Counted from the first letter of the stretch, positions 33,498-42,748 are shown. The stretch is DNA of 64,000 bases from Tichowtungia sp964398915 (GCA_964398915.1 CAYNOR010000011.1:1-64000); one strand, 5' to 3'. The notes: generated by a model not told the origin, from the letters alone. Numbers and translations are program-made.

Positions 33498-34130
33498 CTA
33501 TGCCTTGTTGAAAGACGTCTGTGAATCCAAGACTCGATCTCCATTGGTCAGCCTGGCCGTTAAGCCTGTTAGAAATGAAACTAGCAGGATTTGTCGTAGA
33601 ATTCGCCCGCTTCCTTTCAGGTTTTTATCTAAAAGCTTCAGAGCCTGAACACAAAGTGTCGCACTTAGAATAATCTTTGAATAGGCCATAATCAGTGAAA
33701 CAAAAACGCCCTTGTTGTATTTAAAGGACTTGTACGTAATAAAAATAATCACCAGCACCGTTAAGATCATCCCGACACGAATCCACCACTCCGCCACGAT
33801 TGTCCCCAGAAGCATCGCAACGAGCATGATTATATACGGCAAGAATGATAACAGGACATCCTCCGAGTTCATGTAGAATACAGCGCGATCTGTACTCCCA
33901 AGAAAAATACCAATCAGAAGAAGCCCCAAGAAGACCAGAACGAGCATTACAAATATTTCTTCGGACATCCCTGAGCCGTTTTGTTCTGTTTGATACTCAC
34001 CTCCCAGACTTGTCTGGGTCGCCACAACCCCTGCGGGATTTTCTCTTTGGGAAACTGTAGCAGTATCATTAGCAAAACCGTTTAGTCCCATCATCATAAG
34101 GAGACAAAAAAACACATGCCGCATAATCAC
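33498..34130 (-). CDS. Uncharacterised membrane protein with signal peptide
   Basis: 210 residues (in-frame ATGs at 34130 and 34124). A signal peptide (MRHVFFCLLMMMGLNGFA) precedes a polar Gln/Glu/Thr-rich stretch of about 35 residues and four hydrophobic helices (IFVMLVLVFLGLLLIGIFLG, LPYIIMLVAMLLGTIVAEWW, GMILTVLVIIFITY, LIMAYSKIILSATLCVQAL). I recognise no family. It lies 31 bases downstream of the 450-residue membrane protein on the same strand, so both are probably one operon. The composition is more AT-rich than the housekeeping genes, suggesting an accessory origin. Confidence 0.6.
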   Translation of the reverse strand: MIMRHVFFCLLMMMGLNGFANDTATVSQRENPAGVVATQTSLGGEYQTEQNGSGMSEEIFVMLVLVFLGLLLIGIFLGSTDRAVFYMNSEDVLLSFLPYIIMLVAMLLGTIVAEWWIRVGMILTVLVIIFITYKSFKYNKGVFVSLIMAYSKIILSATLCVQALKLLDKNLKGSGRILRQILLVSFLTGLTARLTNGDRVLDSQTSFNKA

Positions 34131-34161
34131 TCCGTTGTTCCAGTTCAGGATATATATACCT

Positions 34162-35514
34162 TTAAACCGTTTCCTCTTCCCGCTGGTACTGCCAGATCAT
34201 GTGATCCAGAAGCCGAGGAGATACGGGACTGCCATCCTCTTTCCGCAGCCGCCCGGCAATTTCGACAAGAACATGCTGTATTTCCGCATCAGAAAGGTTT
34301 TCCGGAGAACATCCGGATATTCCGCTCAAAAACCGTTTTACCATCCTGTCCGGCTTAACCAGAGTTTGATCGCCGGCAAGCATAAAGAAATAGCGCAACG
34401 AAATCCCGCTACCCTGTCCTTTTATAGACAGGATTCTCTTTTCAAAGTCGGGAGACTCGGCAATTTTTGTTTTAGCAATATCCTGAAAGAACAAAACCCC
34501 GAAATCCTGCAACACCTGAGCGAACTGCAAAGCTGCTGCGGCCTTCAGTATCCCGCTTTTTGTAGATGTCCGTTGCTGATTTTTAAGTATGTTTTGCGCA
34601 ATGCCTTCAATCTCCTCGGTTGTCATATTCCGAATAAAATTGGCCAGCGACTCCTGCTCTGCTACTGCCGGGTATACATCGCTGCTAATCCGCCGGTTTT
34701 TATTCAATGAAAAATGATCACAGTAGCGAACCGGCACCTGCTTTGTTGCGTTGTAGTTCGCGTTAATTGAAAAAACGGCATCCAGCACACACATCGAGAG
34801 ATGCGGATAGTAATACTCGTCCGATAATTCCGTCGACAAATCCAGTTTGTCGAGGCAGAAGGCTTCGATCTTGTCCACCAATCCGGGAACCGCCCTCATG
34901 CTAAATTTCGCCCGTCTTTCAGCGGATTTTTCCTGAACCTTCTGTGTTGTCTGAAATATCTTATTATCCAATTCCGGGTTAATTTTCCGATCAGACAGTC
35001 CCAGCTCAACTCGGCAGCAGTTGGCAAAATCCTGAAGCCGCCGCATAATTTCAATCTTCTGATCTGTTCCTATGATCGGAATTTCACTGGTATTGCTCGC
35101 CAGATAAACTTCTGAAATCTTTGAATCAATCCGCTCAAAGGAACTGATCACATCGTCTCCGGCTATCATCTGAATCTTTACTAAAATAAATTTGACCGCA
35201 TTCAGCTCCTCATCAGAAATGGATTCGTCCGCCAAAATAGACTGGATGGTCTCAACTGTAAGCTTGTACAGGTCGACTTTTTCTTCAAATACCTTCTGCT
35301 GTTTTTCTCTGGAGTGTTCAACTTCCGTCTGTTTGTTTAACAGGATCATCGTAATAATGATCGTGAAGATTGTGCCCAGTGTCGCCGCCAGAAACTCTAT
35401 CGCCTCTTGGTTTTTCACCGCCTTAAAAAGCGGAGGAAATGCAAAAAGGCAGAACATCCAAATGCCGCCAGCCAAAACAAAAAGCCCGATATTCTTTTTA
35501 ACCGCCATTTTCAT
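34162..35514 (-). CDS. Membrane-anchored protein with coiled coil and HhH-GPD-like C-terminal domain
   Basis: 450 residues. Two N-terminal membrane helices (IGLFVLAGGIWMFCLFAF and FLAATLGTIFTIIITMILL) are followed by a charged coiled coil (QTEVEHSREKQQKVFEEKVDLYK). The C-terminal 220 residues read like a soluble family often seen beside restriction and repair genes: SMCVLDAVFSINANYNAT, then a helical middle, then SGISLRYFFMLAGDQTLVKPDRMVKRF, where LRYFFML-x-G and KPDRMV mirror the helix-hairpin-helix and PVDTHV region of HhH-GPD glycosylases. The homology is my judgement from pattern, and the catalytic Asp is uncertain. Function unknown; membrane-linked nucleic-acid sensing is one guess. Confidence 0.55.
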   Translation of the reverse strand: MKMAVKKNIGLFVLAGGIWMFCLFAFPPLFKAVKNQEAIEFLAATLGTIFTIIITMILLNKQTEVEHSREKQQKVFEEKVDLYKLTVETIQSILADESISDEELNAVKFILVKIQMIAGDDVISSFERIDSKISEVYLASNTSEIPIIGTDQKIEIMRRLQDFANCCRVELGLSDRKINPELDNKIFQTTQKVQEKSAERRAKFSMRAVPGLVDKIEAFCLDKLDLSTELSDEYYYPHLSMCVLDAVFSINANYNATKQVPVRYCDHFSLNKNRRISSDVYPAVAEQESLANFIRNMTTEEIEGIAQNILKNQQRTSTKSGILKAAAALQFAQVLQDFGVLFFQDIAKTKIAESPDFEKRILSIKGQGSGISLRYFFMLAGDQTLVKPDRMVKRFLSGISGCSPENLSDAEIQHVLVEIAGRLRKEDGSPVSPRLLDHMIWQYQREEETV

Positions 35515-35701
35515 ACAGCCTCCCTATTGTGTGCAGTCTGCCAGACTTTATGGATAAATCAACCCCCGCAGGCGCTCGACATCAGACGATTATTCCGTTA
35601 TCGATAATACCTGTTTCGGACGTCAGCAGCCTCCGCCAAATCAACGGGTTAGAAACAATGAATCTGGGGCTTGAAGTAAGGGTCAATTAAAGGACACGAG
35701 T

Positions 35702-35962
35702 ATGGGTCTAAAATTCTTTGGAAAAAAGGCGGCAGAGGCCGTAACCAACTTGGCTTCTGGTGCTGCAAGTGCTGTTATAGGTGCAGTTAGTGAAACGGCA
35801 AAAACAGCAGCTGGCAGCGTTATGAGCATTCGGAGTGAAGTCAGCAACAAGAAGAATCTGTTAGTCGAAGAAAAGCTATCCCACCTTAAAAAACTGTACG
35901 ACGCGGGCCTTATCAATGATGCCGAGTATCAAGCAAAGAAGACAGATATCCTCAAATGTTGA
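35702..35962 (+). CDS. Small SHOCT-domain protein
   Basis: 86 residues; AAAGGA lies 8 bases before the ATG. The N-terminal half is a small-residue-rich, mildly hydrophobic stretch (AAEAVTNLASGAASAVIGAVSETAKTAAGSV), possibly membrane-associated. The last 30 residues (EEKLSHLKKLYDAGLINDAEYQAKK in outline) are a SHOCT motif, a short oligomerisation helix-turn-helix common at protein C-termini. It stands alone on the + strand, divergent from the 450-residue membrane protein. No specific function can be assigned. Confidence 0.75.
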   Translation: MGLKFFGKKAAEAVTNLASGAASAVIGAVSETAKTAAGSVMSIRSEVSNKKNLLVEEKLSHLKKLYDAGLINDAEYQAKKTDILKC

Positions 35963-36125
35963 TAACAGGGGCAGCAAAGGCAACGGTATCCCGTAATCTA
36001 GTAATTTTTTTGAGGTTAGAATTTCTCTGCGGCCTCTGTGTCTTTGCGAAAAATAATTTTCCCGAAGCGGCTCTGGCGCGACGTGTCTGTTCATGGTTAA
36101 ATCCCCGCTTTCAAAAGGAGAACCA

Positions 36126-36470
36126 ATGAGCGAAATACCTGCCTGCCCGAAGTGTAAATCTGAATATGCCTACGAAGACAGCGCTTTGCTGGTCTGTCCC
36201 GACTGCGGTCATGAATGGACGCCCGGCAACGAAGAGGTAGAAAAGCCCGCGCAGGAAAAGGTCGTCAAAGACGCGGTCGGAAATATTCTGCAGGACGGCG
36301 ACACGGTGTCGGTGATCAAGGATCTCAAGATCAAGGGGTCATCGCAGGTCGTCAAAGTCGGAACCAAGGTGAAAAATATCCGCCTGGTGGACGGCGATCA
36401 TGACATCGACTGCAAAATCCCCGGCGTGGGCGCGATGGGTTTGAAGTCCGAGTTCGTCAAAAAGGTTTGA
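36126..36470 (+). CDS. yjdM: YjdM/PhnA-like zinc-ribbon protein
   Basis: 114 residues from the ATG at 36126, with AAAGGAG at 36115-36121. The N-terminal zinc ribbon has CPKCKSEYAY ... LVCPDCGHEW. The C-terminal SH3-like domain carries VKDAVGNILQDGDTVSVIKDLKIKG and the terminal GAMGLKSEFVKK. These are hallmarks of the YjdM (formerly PhnA) family, which is full length here. Despite the old name it is not needed for phosphonate use; its function is not settled. It appears to be a single-gene unit. Confidence 0.93.
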   Translation: MSEIPACPKCKSEYAYEDSALLVCPDCGHEWTPGNEEVEKPAQEKVVKDAVGNILQDGDTVSVIKDLKIKGSSQVVKVGTKVKNIRLVDGDHDIDCKIPGVGAMGLKSEFVKKV

Positions 36471-36512
36471 GCAAAAAATAAGTCTGCGGGCTGCTTATAC
36501 CCTTTCGCATGA

Positions 36513-36698
36513 TTTCCGGTTTTTATTACCGCGCCCAACGGACGCGGCTACAAAAAAGCCGGGTTCGCCGCCGAACGGGGAAAGACGGGCTATAAGGATA
36601 AAATTATCCTTTGCGAGAGCGAAAAACTAACTTTTGACTGCCGCTACAAGCCGGTTCTGGCTATGGTTGCCCTGCGTGAATCCTATTATAAAAATTAA
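36513..36698 (+). other. Open frame without a start codon, possible gene remnant
   Basis: After a TGA at 36510-36512 the frame runs 61 codons (FPVFITAPNGRGYKKAG, GKTGYKDKIILCESEKLTFDCRY, VALRESYYKN) to a stop at 36698. Composition is protein-like, but no start lies at its left end. It overlaps the 5' end of the flippase gene in another frame. It may be the tail of a lost gene; I recognise no family. Confidence 0.3.
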
Positions 36699-37941
36699 AC
36701 CCAGGCTCGCCGCTCTTCTTGCGAATGATTTATTGCGTCATACGGCCATTCTTTTTGCCGGCATGATGGTGGTGAATGGGTGCAATTTAGTTTATCAAAT
36801 GGTTGTCAGCCGGGTACTGCCGGAAAAAGAATACGCCCTGCTGGCGGCGTTTTTCGGCATACTGACGATTCTCGGATATCCGCTTTCCACACTCACCACC
36901 GGATTGGGCCGCTACAGCAGTCTGCTCCAGCAGCAAGGGCGCATCGGCGATGTGAAACGTCTGTTGCATAAATGGCTCCTGTTGACCGGCGCACCAGCCT
37001 TTGCGCTGGGGATGGCAATCATTCTGTTTAACGGGCCGGTTGCGGGTTTTTTGCATTTGAACCGGCTTGCTCCCATTCTTATTGCTGGCGCTTTGCTCCC
37101 GGCCATGTTCTGGCTTCCGATTCTGACCGGAGCCGCGCAGGGATTACAACTTTTCGGCTGGAGTTCACTGTCTTCTATCCTGGGCGCAACCGTGCGCCTT
37201 TTATTAGGCGCGGGGTTCGTCTGGTTTTTGTATCCAGCCTGCGGATGGGCGATGATGGGTCACGGAGTCAGCGTCTATTTGTCAGCAGCCGTGCTGGGTC
37301 TCGGCCTTTTTCTGGTTTTGCGCGGCGGAGAAAAAACCGGCAATCCATTACCCAGCATGCGCTTCTATCTGTTACAAAGCTTTTTTATTCAACTCGCTTT
37401 TGCTGTGCTGATGACCGCCGACGTCGTGCTGGTGAAACACTATCTGCCTGAGAACACAGAATTTGCTTATGCTTCGACACTGGGACGGATAGTGGCCTGG
37501 TTTTCAATGGCCGTGGCCGTGGCGATGTTTCCCAAGGTGACCTCATCCGGCAAAGCAACAGCACAACACCGGAAGATTTTCTTTCAATCATTCGGTTACA
37601 CGGGACTTTGCGTCGTAGCGGCGGCGTCCGGATGTTTTCTGCTTCCGCGCCTTTTGCTTCGTATCGTGTTTGGTATTACAGCCGCCCCGGATTCATTAAT
37701 ACTTTTAACCAGACTCATGGCCGCCGCAATGGCCGCTTCTGCACTGCTGAATGTGGTCGTACAGTTTATGCTGGCTCAGCGCCGCTTTAAATATCTGATC
37801 ACCGTGGTGTTTTTCGCATTACTATATCTGGTATCTGTGCATGTTTTCCATGGAACCGCGCAGCAGATTGCTGCATCCGCCGGTGTATTCAATACCTTGG
37901 CTCTGCTGACGGGGCTATGGGTTGTTACCCGGGAAAATTGA
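36676..37941 (+). CDS. Polysaccharide flippase (Wzx/MATE-like, MOP superfamily)
   Basis: About 421 residues if translation begins at the GTG at 36676; the first in-frame ATG at 36763 would cut into helix 1. No good ribosome-binding site distinguishes them. Twelve or more hydrophobic helices are present, starting RHTAILFAGMMVVNGCNLVYQMVVSRVLPEKEYALLAAF in outline, the usual opening of the oligosaccharide flippase family. Members move lipid-linked glycan units across the inner membrane. No glycosyltransferases adjoin it, so its substrate is unclear. Confidence 0.82.
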   Translation: MNPIIKIKPRLAALLANDLLRHTAILFAGMMVVNGCNLVYQMVVSRVLPEKEYALLAAFFGILTILGYPLSTLTTGLGRYSSLLQQQGRIGDVKRLLHKWLLLTGAPAFALGMAIILFNGPVAGFLHLNRLAPILIAGALLPAMFWLPILTGAAQGLQLFGWSSLSSILGATVRLLLGAGFVWFLYPACGWAMMGHGVSVYLSAAVLGLGLFLVLRGGEKTGNPLPSMRFYLLQSFFIQLAFAVLMTADVVLVKHYLPENTEFAYASTLGRIVAWFSMAVAVAMFPKVTSSGKATAQHRKIFFQSFGYTGLCVVAAASGCFLLPRLLLRIVFGITAAPDSLILLTRLMAAAMAASALLNVVVQFMLAQRRFKYLITVVFFALLYLVSVHVFHGTAQQIAASAGVFNTLALLTGLWVVTREN

Positions 37942-38113
37942 TGCGTCGGCGGAACCCTTCCGGAACGACCACCAGTAGGCCCATGTCGCTGCCTGCACAG
38001 GCGCCGCTCCGGGCAAACTCAAAGGGCGGATGAACCAAAGAAACGATTTGCTCGACCGTGCTTGTTCCGGCTGTATCGGTCGGGGACACAACGGCTATAG
38101 GTTTTGCGATCAC
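37925..38113 (-). other. Small frame between flippase and pnp, doubtful
   Basis: A 62-codon frame with a GTG start (IAKPIAVVSPTDTAGTSTVEQIV, FEFARSGACAGSDMGLLVVVPEGF) that overlaps the last 17 bases of the flippase gene on the opposite strand. It lies after the pnp terminator and lacks a clear ribosome-binding site. Amino-acid usage is plausible, but no family is recognised; it could be a remnant. Confidence 0.25.
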
Positions 38114-38126
38114 TTCAAGACAATAA

Positions 38127-38156
38127 AAAAGCCCTCCCGCAGACGGAAGGGCTTTT
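38127..38156 (-). terminator. Intrinsic terminator after pnp
   Basis: On the - strand AAAAGCCCTTCCG pairs with CGGGAGGGCTTTT around the loop TCTG, followed by TT and further T/A. It sits 20 bases beyond the pnp stop and, since A-runs flank both sides, could also stop transcription from the + strand flippase. Confidence 0.85.
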
Positions 38157-38176
38157 CAGTTCACCGGGGACGATGA

Positions 38177-40291
38177 TTAGTCGTTGGTGGCGGAGGCGGC
38201 ATCTTTTTCAGCCATAGCCGCACGGCGGCTGAGGCGGATTTTACCGTCGCGGTCCACATCGAGAACCTTGACCCACATGATGTCGCCTTCTTTGCAGATG
38301 TCTTCGACTTTGCCGACGCGGAAGTCAGCGAGTTCGGAGATATGCACCAAGCCGTCTTTGCCGGGCATGATTTCGACGAACGCGCCGAAGTCGCGGATCG
38401 TTTTGACCGTACCTTCGTAGAGCTGGCCGATTTCGGCTTCCGCCGTGATCGAATTAACCGCCTTGACCGCTGCCTTCATAGCGTTGGCATCGGCGCTGAA
38501 TACGTTGACGGTGCCGTCTTCTTCGATGTCGATCTGTACGCCGTAGGTATCGGTGATACCCCGGATAACTTTCCCTCCAGGACCGATGAGTGCGCCGATC
38601 TTTTCCGGATCAATCTTGATGACCACAATGCGCGGAGCAAACTCGGACATTTCTTCACGCGGAGCGGCGATGACGCTTTCCATGTAGTCGAGGATATCCA
38701 TACGGCCTTTACGGGCCATTTCAAAGGCGCCTTCGACGAGATCCCAGCGGAGACCGTCGATCTTGAGGTCGACCTGGAAGCCGGTGATACCGTCACGGGT
38801 ACCGCAGACTTTGAAGTCCATGTCGCCGCAGTGGTCTTCGGTGCCGAGAATATCGAGCACGAGATCAGCCTTGCCGTTTTCGCCGGTGAAAAGACCGACG
38901 GAAATACCGCCGACCGGTTTCTTAATCGGAACGCCGGCATCCATCAGGGCCAGCGTACCTACGCAAACAGAAGCCATGGATGACGAACCGTTGGATCCCA
39001 TGATTTCAGAAACAAGACGCACGGCGTAGGGATAGTTGTCGGGTATAACCGGAACCAGGCTGCGTTCAGCCAGATTTCCATGACCGATTTCACGACGGCC
39101 GGTGTTACCCAGACGTCCGACTTCACCGACGCTGTAAGGCGGGAAGTTATAGTGGAGCATGAAGTTCTTTTCGGTCGCACCGCCGGTAACGGCATCGATC
39201 GACTGCGAATCTTTACGCGGGCCGAGGGTGACGATGGCCAGCGACTGAGTTTCGCCGCGGTTAAATACGGCTGAACCGTGGACGCGCGGCAATACACCAA
39301 CCTGTGCATTGAGCGGGCGCAGTTCATTAAAGCCGCGGCCGCCGACACGCGTTTTGTGCTCGAGCACATTCTTGCGGACGGTTTCAATTTCGAGTTCATC
39401 GAACAGGTGGAAGTATTCGTTATCGGCCATTTCCGGAAACACGGCAAGCAGGCTTGTTTTGAGCGATTTTTTGATCGCGCTGATTTTTTCCTGACGGGCC
39501 AGCTTGTCGCTGGTCGCCAGAGCGGCGAGCAGTTCGGCGCCAGCGATCTCGCGGGCCTTGGCCAGCTTGGCTTCGTCGGCAGGAACAATTTCAATTTTCT
39601 TTTCCGGCAGACCGAGCTGCTTGCGCAGTTCGAGCTGCGCTTTAATGATTGGCTGAATCGCTTCGTGCGCCAGTTTCATGGCGGCAACGAAATCGGCTTC
39701 GCTGATTTCTTTGGCGCTTCCTTCGATCATAAGCGGCAGAGCGGCGGTTCCGGCGTAGGTCAGATCGAGGTCGCCCTGAGCGAGTTCGGCGTGCGTCGGG
39801 CAGACAATAAATTTTCCGTTAACACGGGCGACGCGGACGGCAGCGATCGGGCCCATAAAGGGAACTTCAGAAATCACCAGCGCAGCGCTGGAAGCATTGA
39901 CGCTGAGAAAGTCGGTATCGAGCTGACCATCGCAGCTGAGCAGCATGTTATTGATCTGCACGTCGTTGCAATACCCTTTCGGGAATAACGGACGGAGCGG
40001 ACGGTCGGTGACGCGGGCGGTCAGAATTTCTTTTTCGGACGGGCGGGCTTCACGCTTGAAAAATCCGCCGGGAAAACGGCCTGCGGCATAGAATTTTTCG
40101 CGATACTCAACCTGAAGCGGGAAGAAATCCACGCCTTCACGGGGGGTATTGGTGGCTGTAACGGCGGAGAAGACGATGTTATCGCCCAGGCCGCAACTCA
40201 CTGCGCCGGCTGCCTGCTGTGCGAGGAGGCCGGACTCGAAGAACATCGGCTTGCCGCCGACTTCGAATTGTATTTTGACTGTATCTTTCAT
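38177..40291 (-). CDS. pnp: Polynucleotide phosphorylase
   Basis: 704 residues from the ATG at 40291 (MKDTVKIQFEVGGKPMFFE), which has AGGAAAAAGAG before it; an upstream ATG at 40315 would add 8 non-homologous residues. Two RNase PH cores are present: FPGGFFKREARPSEKEILTARVTDRPLRPLF in outline in the first, and IGHGNLAERSLVPVIP and the DGI...TGFQ-type active-site loop in the second. A KH domain (KIGALIGPGGKVIRGI) and an S1 domain (GTVKTIRDFGAFVEIMPGKDGLVHISEL in outline) follow. The enzyme degrades RNA 3' to 5' by phosphorolysis. It lies downstream of rpsO, the classic arrangement. Confidence 0.98.
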   Translation of the reverse strand: MKDTVKIQFEVGGKPMFFESGLLAQQAAGAVSCGLGDNIVFSAVTATNTPREGVDFFPLQVEYREKFYAAGRFPGGFFKREARPSEKEILTARVTDRPLRPLFPKGYCNDVQINNMLLSCDGQLDTDFLSVNASSAALVISEVPFMGPIAAVRVARVNGKFIVCPTHAELAQGDLDLTYAGTAALPLMIEGSAKEISEADFVAAMKLAHEAIQPIIKAQLELRKQLGLPEKKIEIVPADEAKLAKAREIAGAELLAALATSDKLARQEKISAIKKSLKTSLLAVFPEMADNEYFHLFDELEIETVRKNVLEHKTRVGGRGFNELRPLNAQVGVLPRVHGSAVFNRGETQSLAIVTLGPRKDSQSIDAVTGGATEKNFMLHYNFPPYSVGEVGRLGNTGRREIGHGNLAERSLVPVIPDNYPYAVRLVSEIMGSNGSSSMASVCVGTLALMDAGVPIKKPVGGISVGLFTGENGKADLVLDILGTEDHCGDMDFKVCGTRDGITGFQVDLKIDGLRWDLVEGAFEMARKGRMDILDYMESVIAAPREEMSEFAPRIVVIKIDPEKIGALIGPGGKVIRGITDTYGVQIDIEEDGTVNVFSADANAMKAAVKAVNSITAEAEIGQLYEGTVKTIRDFGAFVEIMPGKDGLVHISELADFRVGKVEDICKEGDIMWVKVLDVDRDGKIRLSRRAAMAEKDAASATND

Positions 40292-40484
40292 TTCTCTTTT
40301 TCCTTCTGCATCCATGACTTCCGGGAGCCCGGCGAGGCCGGATGCTCAGGCCTCTGGGGTGGATAGCGAACTGCGCTGCAGTTCGAATTACCAGTTATTG
40401 GTGTTTGGCTATCGGGGAGGAGATTTAAGCCATCCTTTTAACCGATTGACGCGTAACTGATAACCGCCGCAACAAGCGGCTGAA

Positions 40485-40511
40485 ACAAAACAGCCCCGTC
40501 ATGAACGGGGC
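40485..40511 (-). terminator. Intrinsic terminator between rpsO and pnp
   Basis: On the - strand GCCCCGT pairs with ACGGGGC around TCATG (40493-40511), followed by TGTTTTGTTT. It lies 14 bases after the rpsO stop and would let rpsO and pnp be regulated separately, as in Escherichia coli. Confidence 0.88.
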
Positions 40512-40524
40512 CGTTCTCGTATTC

Positions 40525-40788
40525 TTAGTGGCGCAAACCAAGACGCTGAATCAGCGTTTTGTAGCGCGAATTATCTGTTCTGGCCAGATAGCTCAACAGC
40601 TTTTTGCGATCGTTGACCATAGTGATCAACCCGCGACGGGTGCTGTTGTCTTTATTATGGGTCTTGAGATGTTCCGTGAGGGCATCTACATGCTTCGTCA
40701 GCAGTGCAACCTGCACTTCAACGGATCCGGTGTCCCGGTCGCTGCGCTGATATTCTTTTCTGGTTTCCGCTTTAACTGCTGTATCCAC
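40525..40788 (-). CDS. rpsO: 30S ribosomal protein S15
   Basis: 87 residues with a GTG start at 40788 and AAGGAG at 40796-40801, 7 bases upstream. Landmarks: DTGSVEVQVALLTKHVDALTEHLK, then HNKDNSTRRGLITMVNDRKKLLSYL (quoted in outline), and the final YKTLIQRLGLRH. S15 binds the central domain of 16S rRNA early in 30S assembly. It is followed by a terminator and pnp on the same strand. Confidence 0.98.
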   Translation of the reverse strand: MDTAVKAETRKEYQRSDRDTGSVEVQVALLTKHVDALTEHLKTHNKDNSTRRGLITMVNDRKKLLSYLARTDNSRYKTLIQRLGLRH

Positions 40789-40843
40789 TTACAGGCTCCT
40801 TCTTAACTCTCTTCGTTTTGCTACTTCTATAGTTGAGCGCGAC

Positions 40844-40872
40844 AATATATAGACGCCCCCCGCCCTTGTAAA
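40844..40872 (-). promoter_or_regulatory. Sigma-70-type promoter of rpsO
   Basis: Read on the - strand: TTTACA (40867-40872), 17 bases, TATATT (40844-40849), each one base off consensus. The expected start of RNA is about 45 bases before the GTG of rpsO. Confidence 0.65.
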
Positions 40873-41021
40873 CTGCAATATCCAAGAAAAAGAGAGGCGG
40901 AATTGAATGGGTGGATTGGAGAATTAATAGCCCCAAAAATACGGAAAGCGGCATCCCTGCCATCGGTCAGAGGCCTTTCCCGCATTCCTCCCAACATAGA
41001 GCAAGCGGCTCGCGCTGAACG

Positions 41022-42743
41022 TTAGCGTTTCCTTTGTGTATGAGGGCGGAGCTGTTTCATCTGGGTACGGCGTTCGGCCAGGCCGCGGACAACCGGAACC
41101 GGCTCGCCGGTTTCGTAGTCGAGGCCGGTGTAATAGACTGCGGCGGCAGGCGTCATCGGCAGCGGAATAAAATCCTGCACCTGTTGGAGTTTCCAGTCTT
41201 CTTGGCGCACAAATTTTTCGACCGCTTTCATTTCCCCCTCGGTTGACCCGGGGAAATTCGAGATGAAGTACGGCACCAGATACTGCTTTTTGCCCGCCGC
41301 GCGGTTTTCTTCATCAAAAGCTTTCTGAAACTCGCAGAATGTTTCCGGACCCGGCTTGCGCATTTTTTTGAGCACGTTCGGGTGCATATGCTCCGGCGCT
41401 ACCTTCAAATGACCGGAAACGTGATGCTTTGCCAGTTCACGGATATATTTCGGATTGCGCAGCGCCACATCCATCCGGATGCCTGACTGAATGAAAACAT
41501 GCTTTACCTTAGCCAGTTCACGGACGCGCTTCATTAAATGAATCGCCGATTCAGCGTCCAGTTCAAGGTTCGGACAGATTTTAGGAAATAGACAACTGGC
41601 ACGGCGGCAGACTTTACATGCTTCACAGACACCGTTGGCACAGCCGTACAAATTCGCCGTCGGCCCGCCGAGGTCGGTGATCGTACCGGAAAATGCCGGC
41701 ATTGCGGCCATCGTCTTTACCTCGCGCACCACCGAATCCTCCGACCGGCTGGTCAGAAACCGGCCTTGATGCAGTCCCAAACCGCAAAAAGCGCAACCGC
41801 CGCCGCAACCGCGCACGACCGTCACCGATTCCTTAATCATCGTAAACGCCGGAACCGGCTCTTTGTAGGAAGGATGCGGAAGTCGCGTGTAAGGCAGTTC
41901 ATAAATGCGATCCATCTCCGCCGACGTCAGCGGTTGAGCGGGTGGCTCAATCAACACCGCACGCGCACCGTGGAACTGGACTAACGGCTTGCCGGTAAAC
42001 GGATTCTGCTCGCGCTCGGTCAGCCGCGTCAGCTCCAGCACCGCCTTTTTATCCGCCTGACATTCTTCAAACGACGGAAGCTTCAGGTATTTTGAAAAAT
42101 CGCATTCCGCCGACTCCTTCCCACCGAGCAGCCGCGCCGTTCCGGGGATTGCATCCAGCGATTTTTGACCGTCAATCCGGCGGGCGACTTCGCGGATTGC
42201 CCGCTCGCCCATGCCGTAAACCAGTAAATCGGCTTTCGAGTCCTGTAAGATCGACGGACGCAGCTTGTCCTGCCAGTAATCGTAGTGTGCCGTGCGCCGC
42301 AGGCTGGCCTCAATGCCGCCGAGTACCGTCACCACGCCGGGAAATGCCTTTTTCGCCAGTTGAGCATAAACCATCGCAGCCAGATTGGGCCGTCTTCCGA
42401 CTTCTCCGCCCGGCGTGTAGGCGTCTTCCTTGCGCTTGCGCCGCGCGGCGGTGTAGTGCGAAAGCATCGAATCAAGATTACCCGCCGTGATCCCGCAAAA
42501 GAGACGGGGACGCCCCATAACCGTCAGAGACTTCGCATCCGTCCAGTCCGGCTGGGCGATCATGCCGACCCGCCAGCCGTCGGCCTCCAGCACGCGTCCG
42601 ATCACCGCCGCGCCGAACGCCGGATGGTCGATATAGGCGTCGCCGGTGATAATCAGCACGTCCAGCTCGTCCCAGCCGCGCGCCTTCATCTCCGCCCGCG
42701 TCATCGGCAGAGGCGATGCCTCTTTTACTCTGTTTTGCGACAT
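41022..42743 (-). CDS. ygiQ: YgiQ-family radical SAM protein
   Basis: 573 residues from the ATG at 42743 (MSQNRVKEASPLPMTRAEMK), preceded by GGAAACG; an upstream in-frame ATG at 42782 would place codons across a palindrome. The N-terminal domain (LDVLIITGDAYIDHPAFGAAVIGRVLE) is UPF0313-like, and the radical-SAM cluster motif is CGGGCAFCGLG (C-x3-C-x2-C) near residue 312, with the later KVAPEHM and IPLPMTPA stretches of the family. The cluster cleaves SAM to make a 5'-deoxyadenosyl radical; the substrate of YgiQ proteins is not known. The gene follows the restriction-modification pair by 38 bases. Confidence 0.93.
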   Translation of the reverse strand: MSQNRVKEASPLPMTRAEMKARGWDELDVLIITGDAYIDHPAFGAAVIGRVLEADGWRVGMIAQPDWTDAKSLTVMGRPRLFCGITAGNLDSMLSHYTAARRKRKEDAYTPGGEVGRRPNLAAMVYAQLAKKAFPGVVTVLGGIEASLRRTAHYDYWQDKLRPSILQDSKADLLVYGMGERAIREVARRIDGQKSLDAIPGTARLLGGKESAECDFSKYLKLPSFEECQADKKAVLELTRLTEREQNPFTGKPLVQFHGARAVLIEPPAQPLTSAEMDRIYELPYTRLPHPSYKEPVPAFTMIKESVTVVRGCGGGCAFCGLGLHQGRFLTSRSEDSVVREVKTMAAMPAFSGTITDLGGPTANLYGCANGVCEACKVCRRASCLFPKICPNLELDAESAIHLMKRVRELAKVKHVFIQSGIRMDVALRNPKYIRELAKHHVSGHLKVAPEHMHPNVLKKMRKPGPETFCEFQKAFDEENRAAGKKQYLVPYFISNFPGSTEGEMKAVEKFVRQEDWKLQQVQDFIPLPMTPAAAVYYTGLDYETGEPVPVVRGLAERRTQMKQLRPHTQRKR

Positions 42744-42748
42744 AATCG

